Shown one piece after another: positions 22,839 to 34,612 of a stretch of 64,000 nucleotides of DNA. Within the stretch, counting starts at the first letter, position 1, and every line of letters begins with the position of its first letter. This DNA comes from Oopsacas minuta (taxonomy: Eukaryota > Porifera > Hexactinellida > Lyssacinosida > Leucopsacidae), in NCBI GenBank assembly GCA_024704765.1, contig JAKMXF010000355.1, forward strand, positions 95,747 through 159,746, written 5' to 3'. The translations under genes were made by a program, and so were the position numbers. The notes under the pieces are model-generated. The model was not told the DNA's origin. It searched no databases and saw only the letters and a list, made by a program, of their open reading frames with translations.

Positions 22839-24561
22839 CAGACTTGCCAACCCTCCAGGGATCCAGGCATTTACTGGAAAATCCAGGGATTCGAAAGTTT
22901 ATATCGGCCGGGAAAATTGTGAATATTAACTACGATGTCAATAACTATAAGTGTTACATAACAATCAATAAGTTATTCTTCAGAACTAGATTATACAGTC
23001 AGAGGACAAAAGTATTCGAACTCACAAATATATTGTCATAAATTGTATACTCTTTCCCACTCCCATATATTGTATAGTCTATATCCGTAGCTGCAATCTA
23101 GTAATTTGTATAGAATAACATATGTTTTTCAAGAATTTCAAAAAAATATTTTCGATTCACAGCTTTGAAGGAGTTAATTATTAATAATTATTAGATAATT
23201 ATTGATATCTAGAATATGTGGTAATTCAAAGCCTATTAAGTATCTAAAATTTCTGAGTGGATATTTGAATTCTACATAGGCGAGTTACCCCAGATTGATA
23301 TTTCCAATCGGATTGAACAATTTTTACCAAAGGTATAGAAGAATTTCAATTTGTCTCACTTGTACCACTTTATTCAAAAAGTGGCACAGGTGGCAGGAAA
23401 AACCCACTACAAGGAAATCAACTAGAATTAGGAGGAATAAGTCGAAGTGATATTTTCGAATGACATGACTATGCTAACCCTTGAATTACAAAATAATCTC
23501 TTGGTAACGGCCACTTGTGCCACCTTGGGCAAAAGGTGGCACAAATGGCGCAAATTAAAATTCTTCTATAACTCTGGTAAAAATTGTCAATCCGATTGCA
23601 AATGTCAAATTGAGGTAACTCGCCTACGTAGAATTCAAATATCAAGTCAGAAATTATAGACTCTTAATAGGCTTTGAATGACCACATATTTTGAATATCA
23701 ATAATTATCCAATAATTATTAATAATTAACACCTTCAAAAAGTGTAAATCGAAAATATTTTTTTGAAATTCTTGAAAAACATATGTTATTCTATACAAAA
23801 TTACTAGATAGCAGCTGCGAATATAGACTACATAATATATAGGAGCGGAAAAGCGTGTACAATTTATGACAATATATTTGTGTGTTCGAATACTTTTGTC
23901 CCCTGACTGTATATAACCTAAAAAAAGATCCAAAGATTCTCCTGGATCATCCAGAAATTTCCCTGGATCTTTAGTTAGGGAGTTACAAGCTCCTTCTCAG
24001 ACGTACGGGTTCTTGTTGAGTTATATAATATCTCCGATACGTCTATGCATATAATCTATACGAATTATCTCCGAACAACATAATAGACATACATCACTTC
24101 TAGCTACTCAACAGCTATCTTCATTATTATTCAAATATGAACTAATTTAGCATGAACAGATTGTTTAGTATTGTTAATACGGGTATTGAAGGTTGTTAAT
24201 GTTCTGATTATTCTAATAGAGTTTAGTGAATATTTCAAACTGAAATCAGAAAACAAAACATAAAGGAGAATTGAATATTTTAGATATCACTATACTTTAT
24301 AGACCATTGTTACTTCTTGTAAAGTAAACTACTTTAGAGTTTTTATATAGCTTTTCACCCAATCGAGGGCCGGAAGCCACAGTGCAGACCCTGTTATTAC
24401 ATATAGGTATTAAAAAATATTAGAATTATTCTAAATGGGGGAGTATAAAGTGTAGCTTATTTATTCTATTATTGGGCCCGTAAATCCAGGGAAATGGTTA
24501 AAAATCCAGGGATTTTAAGATTTCAATCCAGGGAATTATCAACGAAGGGTTGGTAAGTCTG
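22839..24561. mobile_element. Non-autonomous DNA transposon with 6-bp duplication, host of a nested fold-back
   Basis: Ends CAGACTTGCCAACCCT on the left and, inverted, CAGACTTACCAACCCT on the right; both subterminal regions carry several CCAGGGA or TCCCTGG motifs. CTTGTA lies directly outside both ends (22833-22838 and 24562-24567). Ends of this type occur in hAT-like elements, but a 6-bp duplication is short for hAT. After removing the nested 914-bp element the core is about 809 bp without a coding frame. Confidence 0.65.
22996..23909. mobile_element. Fold-back element with ~365-bp arms
   Basis: The left arm (22996 to about 23360) and right arm (about 23555-23909) are inverted copies with scattered differences. 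Termini are CAGTCAGAGGACAAAAGTAT and its near-match; TA lies outside both ends (22994-22995 and 23910-23911), as for Tc1/mariner-type elements. The 195-bp loop has no gene. It is inserted inside the 22839-24561 element. Confidence 0.85.
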
Positions 24562-24585
24562 CTTGTAGAGCCCTAGTTTACAAAA

Positions 24586-25678
24586 GGTAACGCACGCCAG
24601 CATCTTCGATCATATATGGAGAATTTTATAAAAATACTGCTAAAGATTTGGATTAATCTCCACATGGAATTGTAAGGTTAATGTGGTTGGGAGTGAAAAT
24701 CAACATGAGAACGGGATTCTTTGAAATCATTCGTACATCAACCAGGGCAATCTACTGAATTAGTTTAAAAACATGACACAGATAGGAGCATTGGCTCCTT
24801 CAGTAATGATGTATAAGTACTTTGTGATTATACAATGGTTTCTCGGAGGTTTTCGTCGGATGAAATAAATTGGAAAAGTCAAGTTCCTAGAAAATTTTGA
24901 AGTACCAAAAGGGAAAAATCAATTGGATAACCTTTCCAATAAAATGTTGAAATTTAGTATGTTCAAAACACTGTGAATGCAAATTGGAAGAGAATCCTTA
25001 TACAGCGGTCAACAGTGGCATCTAATAAAATCCAAATGCAACATCTACCGACGAGCAATACCATTAGTGAGGTATAAATGAGCTAATCAACTTCTAATAG
25101 CCTTTTGTTTAACTAATCAGATGAAAAGTCCAGGTGAACAACTACCAGCGACTCAGAAAAACGGCTGCCCTCTTCCTGGCACACGTCCAAGGAGAGAAAA
25201 CAAGAAATATACCCTATTGTGTGCTATTGAGAAAGATAATCGGATTTACCGATGATCGCTGTACAAGTATTCTCTTTTAATTTGTATTATTATAGTTTAG
25301 AACACACTAAATTTCAACTGATTATTGGAAATGTAGTGCAATTGATTTGGCCCTTCTTGTAATCCAAAATTTAGAGAAATTTAACTTGCCAATTTATTTC
25401 ATCCGACGAAAACCTCCGAGAAACCATTGTATAATCACAAAGTACTTATACATCATTACTGAAGGAGCCAATGCTCCTATCATGTCATGTTTGGAAACTA
25501 ATTCAGTAGATTGCCCTGGTTGATGTACGGATGATTTCAAAGCATCCCGTATATCGTGTTGATTTTCACTCCCAACCACATTAACCTTACAATTCCATGT
25601 GGAGATTAATCCAAAAGCTTTAGCAGTATTTTTTATAAAGTTCTCCATATATGATCGAAGATGCTGGCGTGCGTTACC
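24586..25678. repeat. Inverted repeat with ~290-bp arms and 515-bp spacer
   Basis: 24586-24873 reads inverted at 25389-25678 (both outer edges GGTAACGCACGCCAG). The right arm keeps a 97-residue frame on the minus strand (25687 down to 25394, NGNARQHLRSYMEN...) that is broken in the left arm by small indels and substitutions. The frame is unrecognised. The spacer holds nothing identifiable. It may be a long-TIR element or an inverted duplication of a gene fragment. Confidence 0.75.
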
Positions 25679-25740
25679 ATTGTACATTTGAGCATAACAA
25701 CTAAGAAATACAAAGTTTCAATAAATACAATGTTTACTGT

Positions 25741-25785
25741 CATATGAGCATGCTCTGTGTACCTTAAGAGCATGCTCTGTGAATT
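25741..25785. repeat. Inverted copies of the 25-bp minisatellite
   Basis: GAGCATGCTCTGTGTACC followed by GAGCATGCTCTGTGAATT: reverse-oriented units of the array at 22722-22796. Confidence 0.6.
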
Positions 25786-25943
25786 TATTGTTACCTCCGA
25801 AAATGAATTATAATTATTTTGTTGGACATAATTGGAACTGAAACTAAGGGATGAAGTGAAACCAGAACTATGACATAGCATTCGGGAATGTTTGGGAACC
25901 TAATTTCTACGTGTATTCACTTTGGTACAAGTGTTGTTACCTT

Positions 25944-26828
25944 CAGGGCCGTCGAAAGGGGGGGGGGGTAAGCAGGGTAATTACCCCGGGGCCGGGGCTC
26001 GAGAAATTCTGTCTGTGAAGGCATGCATGGGCTTTATTGGCTGCATCAAGTAGACAAGTAAAGGGGAAAATAAAGACATCGATGGGCAGAGTAATACCTT
26101 TGTTATTAATCCTTCCTAGAAACCCAGTCTTTAGAAAGAAGTATCCTGATGACATTCCCCACAATGATTTGGGAGAAGAGGTGATTCATCCTAAAGCCAT
26201 CGATATTGCTAATTTTGGATATTAATCTTTGGGTCCTCTAAATCTTTTGACACTATAAGAAATTTTAAGTTAGATGAAATATTTTGCAATGTCTGTACTG
26301 AATTGAGGATGTTCGGCACATTGCCTGTTACCGTTGATTCCGCCGAACGTTCGTTTAGTAAGTTGAAAATCATCAAGAACTTTCTGAGAAACACTACGAG
26401 TCAGGGAAGACTGAACGATCTCGGAATGTTGAGCATCGAGGCCGAACTTGCAAAGGGTATTGAATTTCAAGACATAATCAATGATTTTGCTATGAAGAAG
26501 GCACGCAAAGCTTTCTATTAATTACACTGACCGTAAATTTTTGTATTTTTCTGATCTTAACTACAATAACTCTTGAAGTATTAGTTTCGTAGTATTAGTT
26601 TTTCGTTTATACTACTTAATATCACAAATTCTATGCCCTATAGCTATAGGCAATTTGAAAATTCATAAAATATAAGAGTAACTAGGATTTTATTTTTTAC
26701 TATATAAATAGTACGAATGCGATAGTTTGCGTTTAGTTTATTCACTTCACGATAACGGAACAAAATATCAGAGGGGGCCCGCATCCAAAATTATGACCCG
26801 GGGCCCGCTCGCGCTCTCGACGGCCCTG
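25944..26828 (+). mobile_element. hAT transposon, internally deleted, 885 bp
   Basis: Starts CAGGGCCGTCGAAAGGGG and ends ...CTCTCGACGGCCCTG, an inverted terminus of at least 11 bases. Flanks GTTACCTT (25936-25943) and GTTACACT (26829-26836) are an 8-bp duplication with two changes. Retains only the 3' part of the transposase. Confidence 0.85.
26037..26521 (+). pseudogene. hAT transposase, C-terminal remnant
   Basis: The last about 100 residues are readable: FDTIRNFKLDEIF, then GTLPVTVDSAERSFSKLKII, the dimerisation-region signature of hAT transposases of the ZMYM/TTF-finger group, ending ARKAFY and a TAA at 26519-26521. An upstream piece (26037-26225) is in a different frame. The zinc finger and catalytic core are absent. 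Confidence 0.85.
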
Positions 26829-26836
26829 GTTACACT

Positions 26837-27519
26837 ATATGCAAAATTTGATCAGTTACCCATACATACCTTCAAGTTAGAGTGAAACTCCTGTTTGCGA
26901 CCACCCAGAAAAACAGCCACCTCGATACAGCTGCCACGTTTAATCATCCAGTTTAACTTAATATTGACATTGACATCATTGGAAATTCAGTCTTCTAGTT
27001 GCACGGCTATTGCTAATTGCGGCCATTTTTTTAGAACTATCCCCAATTTGTGAAAAAGCAAATAATCTGTACATGTGGATATAAAATATATGTTTGTATA
27101 TCCAGAATTGATTGTAGAAACTGGGAAACCCCCAGTACTGATTTTGACATACAGGGGTATTTTGGGCCTGGCTCTGGACAAGTCCGAGTCTTGGCCGAAA
27201 ATTCACACCTATGACAGAATTATAACTTCATTGTAACCTTTTAAGATATTCGAAATATCACATTACACAGCCCTGCGGAAAAAAAAATTTTATTTGCTGA
27301 TTGTTATTGCAAAACATTTTCTAATCCACATTTTAATACTGATTTTGAATAATTTTGTAAAATATACGTATCACGTCTAGTTTTTTTGCAAAATTATTTT
27401 TAAATATTGGTATATTTATCGATGAATGCATGATACCTCTACAAGTAAAATAGTGAAAATCTGCCATTTATAAAATTTTATTGATAATATAATCTTAGTT
27501 AATAAATAATTTGAATATA
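26837..27519. other. Non-coding; second copy of the 8370-8530 repeat
   Basis: 27090-27240 is the partner of 8370-8530. Nothing else supported. Confidence 0.5.
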
Positions 27520-27780
27520 TTAGTCTGAATCAGGAGTAAATTTCCGTTTTTTTGACATTCTAGCATGAATAACATCAATACAATCTCTCTTGAGGCACCA
27601 GCAGTAATCAGCCATCATATGAACGTCCCACCTCCCCTGATATCGTGTTTCCATTGTTTTTATGTCTTGGTGGAATCGTTCACCTTGCTCCTCGGAAACA
27701 GCTCCAAGATTCTCTGGAAAATAGTCAATATGACTGTGAAGAAAGTGAACTTTTACACTCATATTGCANATCTATGTTCC
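27520..27780 (-). pseudogene. Fragment of the unclassified family seen at 32906-34612
   Basis: About 80 residues matching the C-terminus of the larger copy: VHFLHSHIDYFPENLGAVSE, then RFHQDIKTMETRYQGRWDVH and MMADYCWCLKRDC. It keeps the H-x4-H pair and the following SEEQ acidic group. Upstream (27780-27960) the frame is lost. An ambiguous base N occurs at 27769, just outside the first readable Met. Confidence 0.85.
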
Positions 27781-27789
27781 GTCATTCGA

Positions 27790-28734
27790 CACTGTTGTCT
27801 CATGCCTTGACACCGTTATGAAGTTCTTGCGCACCCTCCCATGCTCAGAGAAACATTCAGTCTGTCAGCGAACTTTAAAACTTCTTGGCTGAAAGTCAGC
27901 TGAGTCGATTGCAGCAGGCCTCAATAACTAGCTTTTTCAAGTCAAACTAATCATATTCATGACATTATTATGACGATAATACAACAACATAGTATACACA
28001 TCGTATAACACGAATGAATTTGGGTGTCATCCGGTATATAATGCATATATAAAGCTTCCTCGGATTTAGCGACAAATCGAATATAGCGACCTATTTTGCC
28101 TGCCCAAACGAGTGTCGTTAAATCCAATGTTTACTGTATTACATATCTATATACGTACATAAGAGTATATAGATATATAAGTATGCAGTAGTAAAGATGC
28201 CAAACAAGTTTAGTAAAAATATTAATGATTCATGAAAATGAAACGTCTAACTAATATTGACTCAATCATTCTGATTTTACAAGCCAATATAATTTAATTA
28301 TCTATAAGGATATAAACTGGGTCAAGTCAAAATCAGTGACCCGGTTCAGACTCGGAATTTATTGAAAATGGTGACTTGGTCCAAGTCTGTGTATAGGACT
28401 AAGAACAACTTTCAACCAGTCCTGGCAGTGATCGATACCATAACGATTTAGTTGGAGAGGTATTCCAAGAATTTCTTCTACTCGTTTCAAAAGCTGATCA
28501 ATGTTGAAACAATAGACCATTTCAGTTTGAGATTTGTCACCATTGTATCTTCAAGTTCAACGATAGCTGATTCGAAAAGATGAATTATGTTCTGTTTTTC
28601 AAGACTTATGTAATTCGAGTGTTTGGTGTGCTCAGCCCTTTGTATTTCATAAATTGGCAGATGCTATGTAGTTGATCATATTTGATATATTGAGTTCGCG
28701 TTTGAAGGTCTAATATTTCATTTTGAGTACTGTA
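27790..28734. other. Mostly non-coding
   Basis: The minus strand of 28420-28660 keeps weak coding-like stretches without a recognisable family. A small MITE is at 28052-28136. Confidence 0.35.
28052..28136. mobile_element. 85-bp MITE-like palindrome
   Basis: The left end AGCTTCCTCGGATTTAGCGA and the inverted right end CAGTAAACATTGGATTTAAC GACA are related; both halves carry the GGATTTAGCGAC/GTCGTTAAATCC motif, which also appears alone at about 4584. TA lies at the right edge. Confidence 0.5.
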
Positions 28735-28960
28735 GTCTGGGGCTACTTTGGCTCACTTGGTTTGCATTAGCCCAAATAGCAAGGTTTCAAAAAAACTAGA
28801 TTATATTCGGTGTTATACTTGAAAATGACTTGCCAAATTTTTAACGAATTTTCAAATATCGATAGACAATTTCGAATACTAATACAATATCTATTCGATA
28901 CGTAAGAAATTTTCAATATTTGGGCTAAAGCAAACCCAGTGGGCCAAAGTAGCCCCAGTT
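28735..28960. mobile_element. 226-bp MITE with ~45-bp inverted repeats, TA-flanked
   Basis: Left CTGGGGCTACTTTGGCTCAC and inverted right CTGGGGCTACTTTGGCCCAC continue to match through GTTTGC.TTAGCCCAAATA. TA at 28733-28734 and 28961-28962. Confidence 0.8.
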
Positions 28961-30105
28961 TATGGTAATGAAATTGGATTCAAGAGCTTCGCTACCTTTC
29001 AGTAATTTTACTCTAAGCGGCATCATTCCATATCCAAGGAGTGTAAATTACAATTGCAAATATGAACTTTATTGACAGACAGACACTTGTGGCACTTTTT
29101 ATGTGTTGCTCTTTGCCAACCAGCTGGTTGGTTGAAATATTGCTAGAGATATTGAACTTGCTATAGGGTTTGCTATCCGTTTGATTCCCTTTTGACCCTT
29201 AAATATTATGCAAACAAGACAATCGTGCGAATGATGCTACCTTATTATCAATGTCAGGGAGACAACGAGGAGAATACCAGTAGGTTTAGATTTCCTAGTT
29301 CCAATTTCAAGCTTGTGAAGAACTGAAACAAATGATTTGTACAGTACTGTGGAAAAGAAAGGAATAATACCAGGAGAATCTGGGGCTTCATTAGTTATGT
29401 CAATATCATACCACAATTGGATAGTGGTAAATATTTAGTAATATCTATCGATTGATGAGTCAAGATTTTGGATGAACATTTTCGATAAACGTTTTTCACA
29501 GCTTGCTGATGAAATGAGGACACAATGAGTAGTGTTAGCCGAATATTGGCTTTAGTACAGTTTCTAATAATAAAGTTGATATATACTATATATAATTGTA
29601 CAATAGGGATGTTCCATGCACTATAGCCTAGTCAAAAGCATGCAAAAATGGTTTAAATTGTAAAGAGTTATATATATGTCACTCAACCATAATTAGATTA
29701 TACGCCTTAGAGCGATAGGCAATCAACCTTGAAAGTTCCTGATGATGAAGTTACCGCATAGTTTATGAAATTGCTACAAACAGATATTGAACCCGTAGTA
29801 GGGGACTCCAGAGATCACCTCGCAGTATATTAGAAGTTTGGTAATTACAGAAACTTGTATCTTGAAAATTCTAGGTTGAATATTCATGTGTGATTGAGTT
29901 ATTATCCACTGTGTATGTATATTGAAACTTGAAGTAACATAATATTAGTATAAAGTGATGTTTAATGAGGAGTTGAAGAAAAGTTTTGATTTCTAAAAAA
30001 GGGGGCGAAAAATTAGTCTGTCCGACATCTACAGAATATCTACCATATTTCATCAACCAATGTTCACAATGTTCGGAATCTTGTGTGTACCCCTAAATCT
30101 ATCTA
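28961..30105. other. Non-coding or unassigned
   Basis: No gene supported. An AACCAGCTGGTT palindrome is at about 29118-29129. Confidence 0.4.
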
Positions 30106-31444
30106 CAGATTGTTGAACAATTGATGTCGTAATATAGAATGGACAAATAAAACATATTCTTCCAGTGTAGTAATGTGCTCCTTACTTTCCTATATAACCG
30201 CCATTGTGAGCAATACATAACTTAATCCTATTTGGCATTGAAGCTACAAGATTAGCCAAAACATCCTCCGTCACCTGAGACCATCCCAGTTTGAGATTAT
30301 TTTTAAGCTTTCTTCATTTGTTGCGAGGGGCATTGAATCCAGTTGACTTGGAGTAATGCCCACAGATTTTCTATAGGATTCAAGTCCGGCGAATTCGCAG
30401 TCCATACTTCTTTAGGCCAAAACCTTTAAGTTCTTCAAACACCACTCTTGAGTTCTTTTAGAGGTATGAACCGACGCCCATCTTGTTGGAAAATGGCCTT
30501 GGATATGTTTTTCATCATTTTTCGTGTATAAATGGGTTCATTTTTTCTTTTTCTCTTAAATGTAGGTACCAAAGCTTTCTTCAAAATTTCCTCTACATAA
30601 TATTCTGTATTTACGGTCTTGCCTCATGGAATAAATTGTAATTCTGATAAGGCAGAGCAAGAAATCATACCCCACACATTTTCTTTGAGTGGGTACTTCA
30701 CTGTCTCTACCGGAGTTATATTATCTCGTTTCCGAGCTCACACACGGTTATTTTGCCGATTCGGAGTAGGATTAAGTTGAAATGGTGATTCATCTGAAAA
30801 TAGTATTGGTCTCCATTCTTCCACACTCCAGTTCTTCCTCTCTTTGCAGAATTTACAAGGGATTTTTTCTGAGAATCGGTTAACTTTGGCTGTTTTTGTG
30901 GTTTACAAGGGGTAGAATACAAACTTTTCAACTAATTCAATACAGTTACGTGAGAAACTGATACTCTGCCTCTCCTTCTCAAATTCTTGGTCAATATCCT
31001 AGTTGATTTGTGGGGTTCGGATAGCGATTTACCAATTATGATTTGCTGCTTTCGACAGGGAATTTTTTCGACCACGTGCAGGCTTGTTTCTAAACGATTT
31101 ACCACCTCTAGAAAGGGCCCACCAACCCTGTATTGTTCGTAAAGTAATCTTCAGAGCTTGAGAAACCTTCGTTTGAGACATGCCTGCTATAATCATACCG
31201 ATAGCACGATTGCGGACATCAATAGTGTATTTGGTAACCATGGAAACACTAAAGAATGTTAGGAATTTTTATTTTCAGGTAAAGAAGAATATCAGCTAAT
31301 ATCAACTAGAATACTAATTATGTATTCATGAAGCATATACAAAAGGAATATTTAGTCGGATTATCATGATTAAATCATCTAAATTGAGTACTTAATTAAA
31401 GATATAAAATGTATAAATTACGACATTAATTGTTTAACACTCTG
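30106..31444 (-). mobile_element. Tc1-like element, 1339 bp, TA-flanked
   Basis: Inverted ends CAGATTGTTGAACAATTGAT and CAGAGTGTTAAACAATTAAT, continuing GTCGTAAT. TA at 30104-30105 and 31445-31446. Confidence 0.9.
30208..31241 (-). pseudogene. Tc1-like transposase, broken
   Basis: N-terminal helix-turn-helix from Met at 31241 (RNRAIGMIIAGMSQTKVSQA, then ITLRTIQGWWALSRGG). Catalytic Asp 1 in RPILFSDESPFQ (about 30800), Asp 2 in AIFQQDGRR (about 30500; the usual APAH is altered) and the final Glu in NSPDLNPIENLWA (about 30390), giving a DD34E-type triad. Several frameshifts separate the parts, and a stop follows the NRQNNRV motif. Related to the copies at 47864 and 61502 but with different terminal repeats. 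Confidence 0.85.
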
Positions 31445-32905
31445 TAGTTGTGTGGTAGAAGAGATGTATGCGACCTCTACACCTGTCAAAATCATAGTAT
31501 AATTATGTATTGTGTCGAATGAAACACTTGTACTGTGTCGACAAAAATCAGGGAACCACAATATACTTACACAATATTCCAATCAAACAGAGTTATAGCT
31601 AAATATTAGAGTAGGTATTGGTTAATCGCACTGAAAAATAGACCGATGACAGAGTTTTTAGCATATAAATAGCAAATTACCAAAATGACAACATTCTAGC
31701 TCCAGACATGAAAATGACCAAAACACCGATGAAAATATTTTTCCTATTCCACCAATATATATATATGCAATCCAAAAATTTGCAGATTTTATTGCTGTCT
31801 CTCCAAAATATTTAAACTCAATTTTTCAGGTAGTGCCCCGGATGTTTATTGGCCCAATTTGATATTGACCGTTGTCAATAATACAAATCAAATTTAGTTG
31901 TCTAGAAGAATGGAAAGGATTGGAATTAGATTAAGCTCCATTTTCAGGAGCTGGAGTGGGAGTGCAATCCTTTACAGGGTTGTAGCGAATGTATGATAAA
32001 ATGAGGAGCGTTTAATGCTCTGGTGAAAATTGAATGCGATCTAGTAACGACTTTGTATACGTGACTCAACCTCAACAAACAATTGGGGAAGTAAGAAAAC
32101 CGATTCTAGAAATTGGTTAGACTATATTATTGAATTATAATATTCCAATCATTTCTACCCACGTAGAAATTTCCTCCTGGTTAAGAACTCCTGATCTAGA
32201 TCTACCAGAATTATAACGCTATTACTATTAGTTTTCTGGATATTGTCATTTCAATAATACTGTTTTTAGTGCAGCTCATATAGGAAGATTCCAAATCTGC
32301 ATGGACTATGTAAGACTCCCGCACGTACGTACGTAGTGCGAAATCTAAGTCGGATTTAGATGAAAATAGGTACACGTACACATTTTGGGTCGGAGAATTG
32401 CACGTCGGGTACCAATTTGTTCTAAATGAATATTTCGCACCGTTTTTGTGTTTAATCATACCTTCGCTGTAAGAATGTAGAAATTAAAATTCGCATTTTG
32501 ACATGATTTAACATATGATTGACTAAACAGACATCACAGAATATAGATATTCATGGTAAATATGTAAAAAAATCGACAAAATGGAGGGGGCTTAAGCTTG
32601 TAAAATTAGTGTTTAAACACACAGGCCTACACTTTTCAGTTGTATTGATTTTGTCAACTGATATATACTAATTCTGTGTTGCTGATTCCGATTATTTAGT
32701 CAGTTTTTCCCTAATACGTCAAGTTATCTCACAATCCTATTACTACATTAATAGAATAAAATTAGTTTCAACCCTTATATGTTAGATTGGATCAATTAAA
32801 TTTCTGAAAATATCAATATTTCATTCACTAAGAATAATAATGATATAATTGTTACTAATATGAATGGAAGAAAGTGATACTATAAACATGTAATATGAGC
32901 ACTAT
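31445..32905. other. Non-coding
   Basis: No assignable gene. Contains an ACGTACGTACGTA run at about 32326-32338. Possible ends of the element carrying the 32906-34612 gene would lie near the right edge, but none were recognised. Confidence 0.4.
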
Positions 32906-34612
32906 TCAATCTAAAAATTTTCTCTTGTTTGACTTTCTTGAATGTTGTTCGTTAGGACAATCTCTTTTCAGGCACCAACAGTAATCTGCCATCATATGTG
33001 TGTCCCATCTTCCTTGATATCGCTGTTCCATCACGTTTATGTCTTGATGGAATCCTTCCCCTTGTTCTTCACTCATATCACCTAGATTATCCGGAAATCT
33101 ATCAAGATGGTCTCTCAAATAATGAATTTTAATACTCATATTACAGCCAAGAGCATGATAGCTGTCGACTAACTCTGTGACTAGTTCTTTGTAGTTGGAT
33201 GCCTTTTTATTACCAAGGAAATTAGAAACGACATTAGAGAAAGCCTACCACGCTCTCTTCTCTTCCTCGTTCATTGAATCTTTGAAGCTGTTGTCCCTAA
33301 GTAACTTGCGAATCTGTGGACCTTCAAATATCCCTGTCTTTTTCCTATCTTTACTGACTTCTGGAAAATAATTTCGGATATACTTAAAACGATATCTGTC
33401 TTTATCCAGTGCTTTGATGAATTGCTTCATTAAACCAAGCTTAATGTGGAGAGGAGGTAGAATTAATTTATTTGTATGTACCAGAGGGTTATTAATTACA
33501 TTTTTGTCCCCCAACTTTCAAACATTCTCTCGGAGGCCACTTTTCCCTTATCCAATGCTGGTTCCTATCTCTACTGTCCCAATAACAAAGAAAACAGGGG
33601 TACTTAGTGAACCCAGATTGTTGTCCTAATAGAAAGTTGACCATTTTGAGATCAACACAGATGACCCAATCATGTACAGAGTAGTTAATAATCTCTAATA
33701 TCTCTTTCACATTATTGTACTCCTCTTTGAGTTTAACTGAATATCCTATAGGAATTGAACCGAATATATTTCCATTATGGAGTAGTACACATTTCAGATT
33801 CCTTTTGGAGCTGTCAATAAACAGCCTCCAGTCACTTGGATTGTATTTCGGAACTCTCTTTGCTAGTGGAAGACCATCAACATTTGGACAGAGCACCAAA
33901 CCACTCTTTTCGCAGAAATACTTGTTAAAACTCTTGCTCCCTGTAACGATATAATGTTACCTTTGTTCCTTGATGGAGTAGATTCTTTTTTTCAATCTAG
34001 ATGCAAGCAACTTAGAAGATACTCTCGAGAGGTCAAGATCACGAATTAAATCATTCAATTCCGCTTGGTTAAAGAGAGAAGGCTCCGAGGAAGGACCTTG
34101 AAAATCAACATCATATTCACAGTCATGATCATTGACTTCATCCGAATTGGCACCATCTTCATCATCATAGAGTCCAAGAAACTCTGTGAATATTGATACA
34201 GGTAGATCACTACAATGAGGGACTGGTCGATAGCAGATTCGAAATATGGGTAATTCAGCAGGTGTCTGTCACTCATTTTGCAGCCCATAACATTCACCAT
34301 GCAGAAATAGCAATCATCGAAATTATCTTTTGATTCTCTCCAAATCATAGGAATTCCGAAAGTGAGGTGTTTCTCTTTATCCTTACTCCAAGACCTCAAT
34401 AATTCTACACAAGATTTACAGACCTTATGAGGTGCCCAACTTTTGTCCTGGTCGCCCAGCTTAACTTTGAAATACGCATGGTAAGCTCTATCCACAAAAT
34501 AAGTAATATTCTGCATCTGAGGTTCCGGACTATAGAAACCACAAATATAACAAAAAATGTCTGGAGAATTGAAACACTTTCTTTTCAACATATCAACAAA
34601 AAAGAATAACAA
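32906..34612 (-). pseudogene. Unclassified transposase-like protein family, near full length
   Basis: Four collinear pieces. N-part (34612 to about 34200): a cysteine-rich domain starting LKRKCFNSPDIFCYICGFYS and continuing VCKSCVELLRSW and CYFCMVNVMGC, probably zinc binding. After frameshifts, the central part (33899-33492) has WRLFIDSSKRNLKCVL (candidate Asp 1), then VCVDLK-type Asp 2 (seen as CVDLKMVNFLL), followed 19 residues later by YPCFLCYWD (C-x2-C). Next (33514-33245) LPPLHIKLGLMKQFIKALDK. C-part (33139-32906): KIHYLRDHLDRF (H-x4-H), then SEEQGEGFH (acidic residue) and YQGRWDTHMMADYCWCLKRD. The order D, D, CxxC, HxxxxH, E equals that of RAG1/Transib/CMC transposases. I know similar proteins as repeated, unnamed genes in arthropods; that is recollection, not a search. 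Needs about four frame corrections. No terminal repeats seen. Confidence 0.7.

Noticed and set aside
27769-27769. Single ambiguous base N
   Set aside because: An assembly or base-calling gap of one base, not biology; noted because it affects the frame next to the 27.5-kb fragment.
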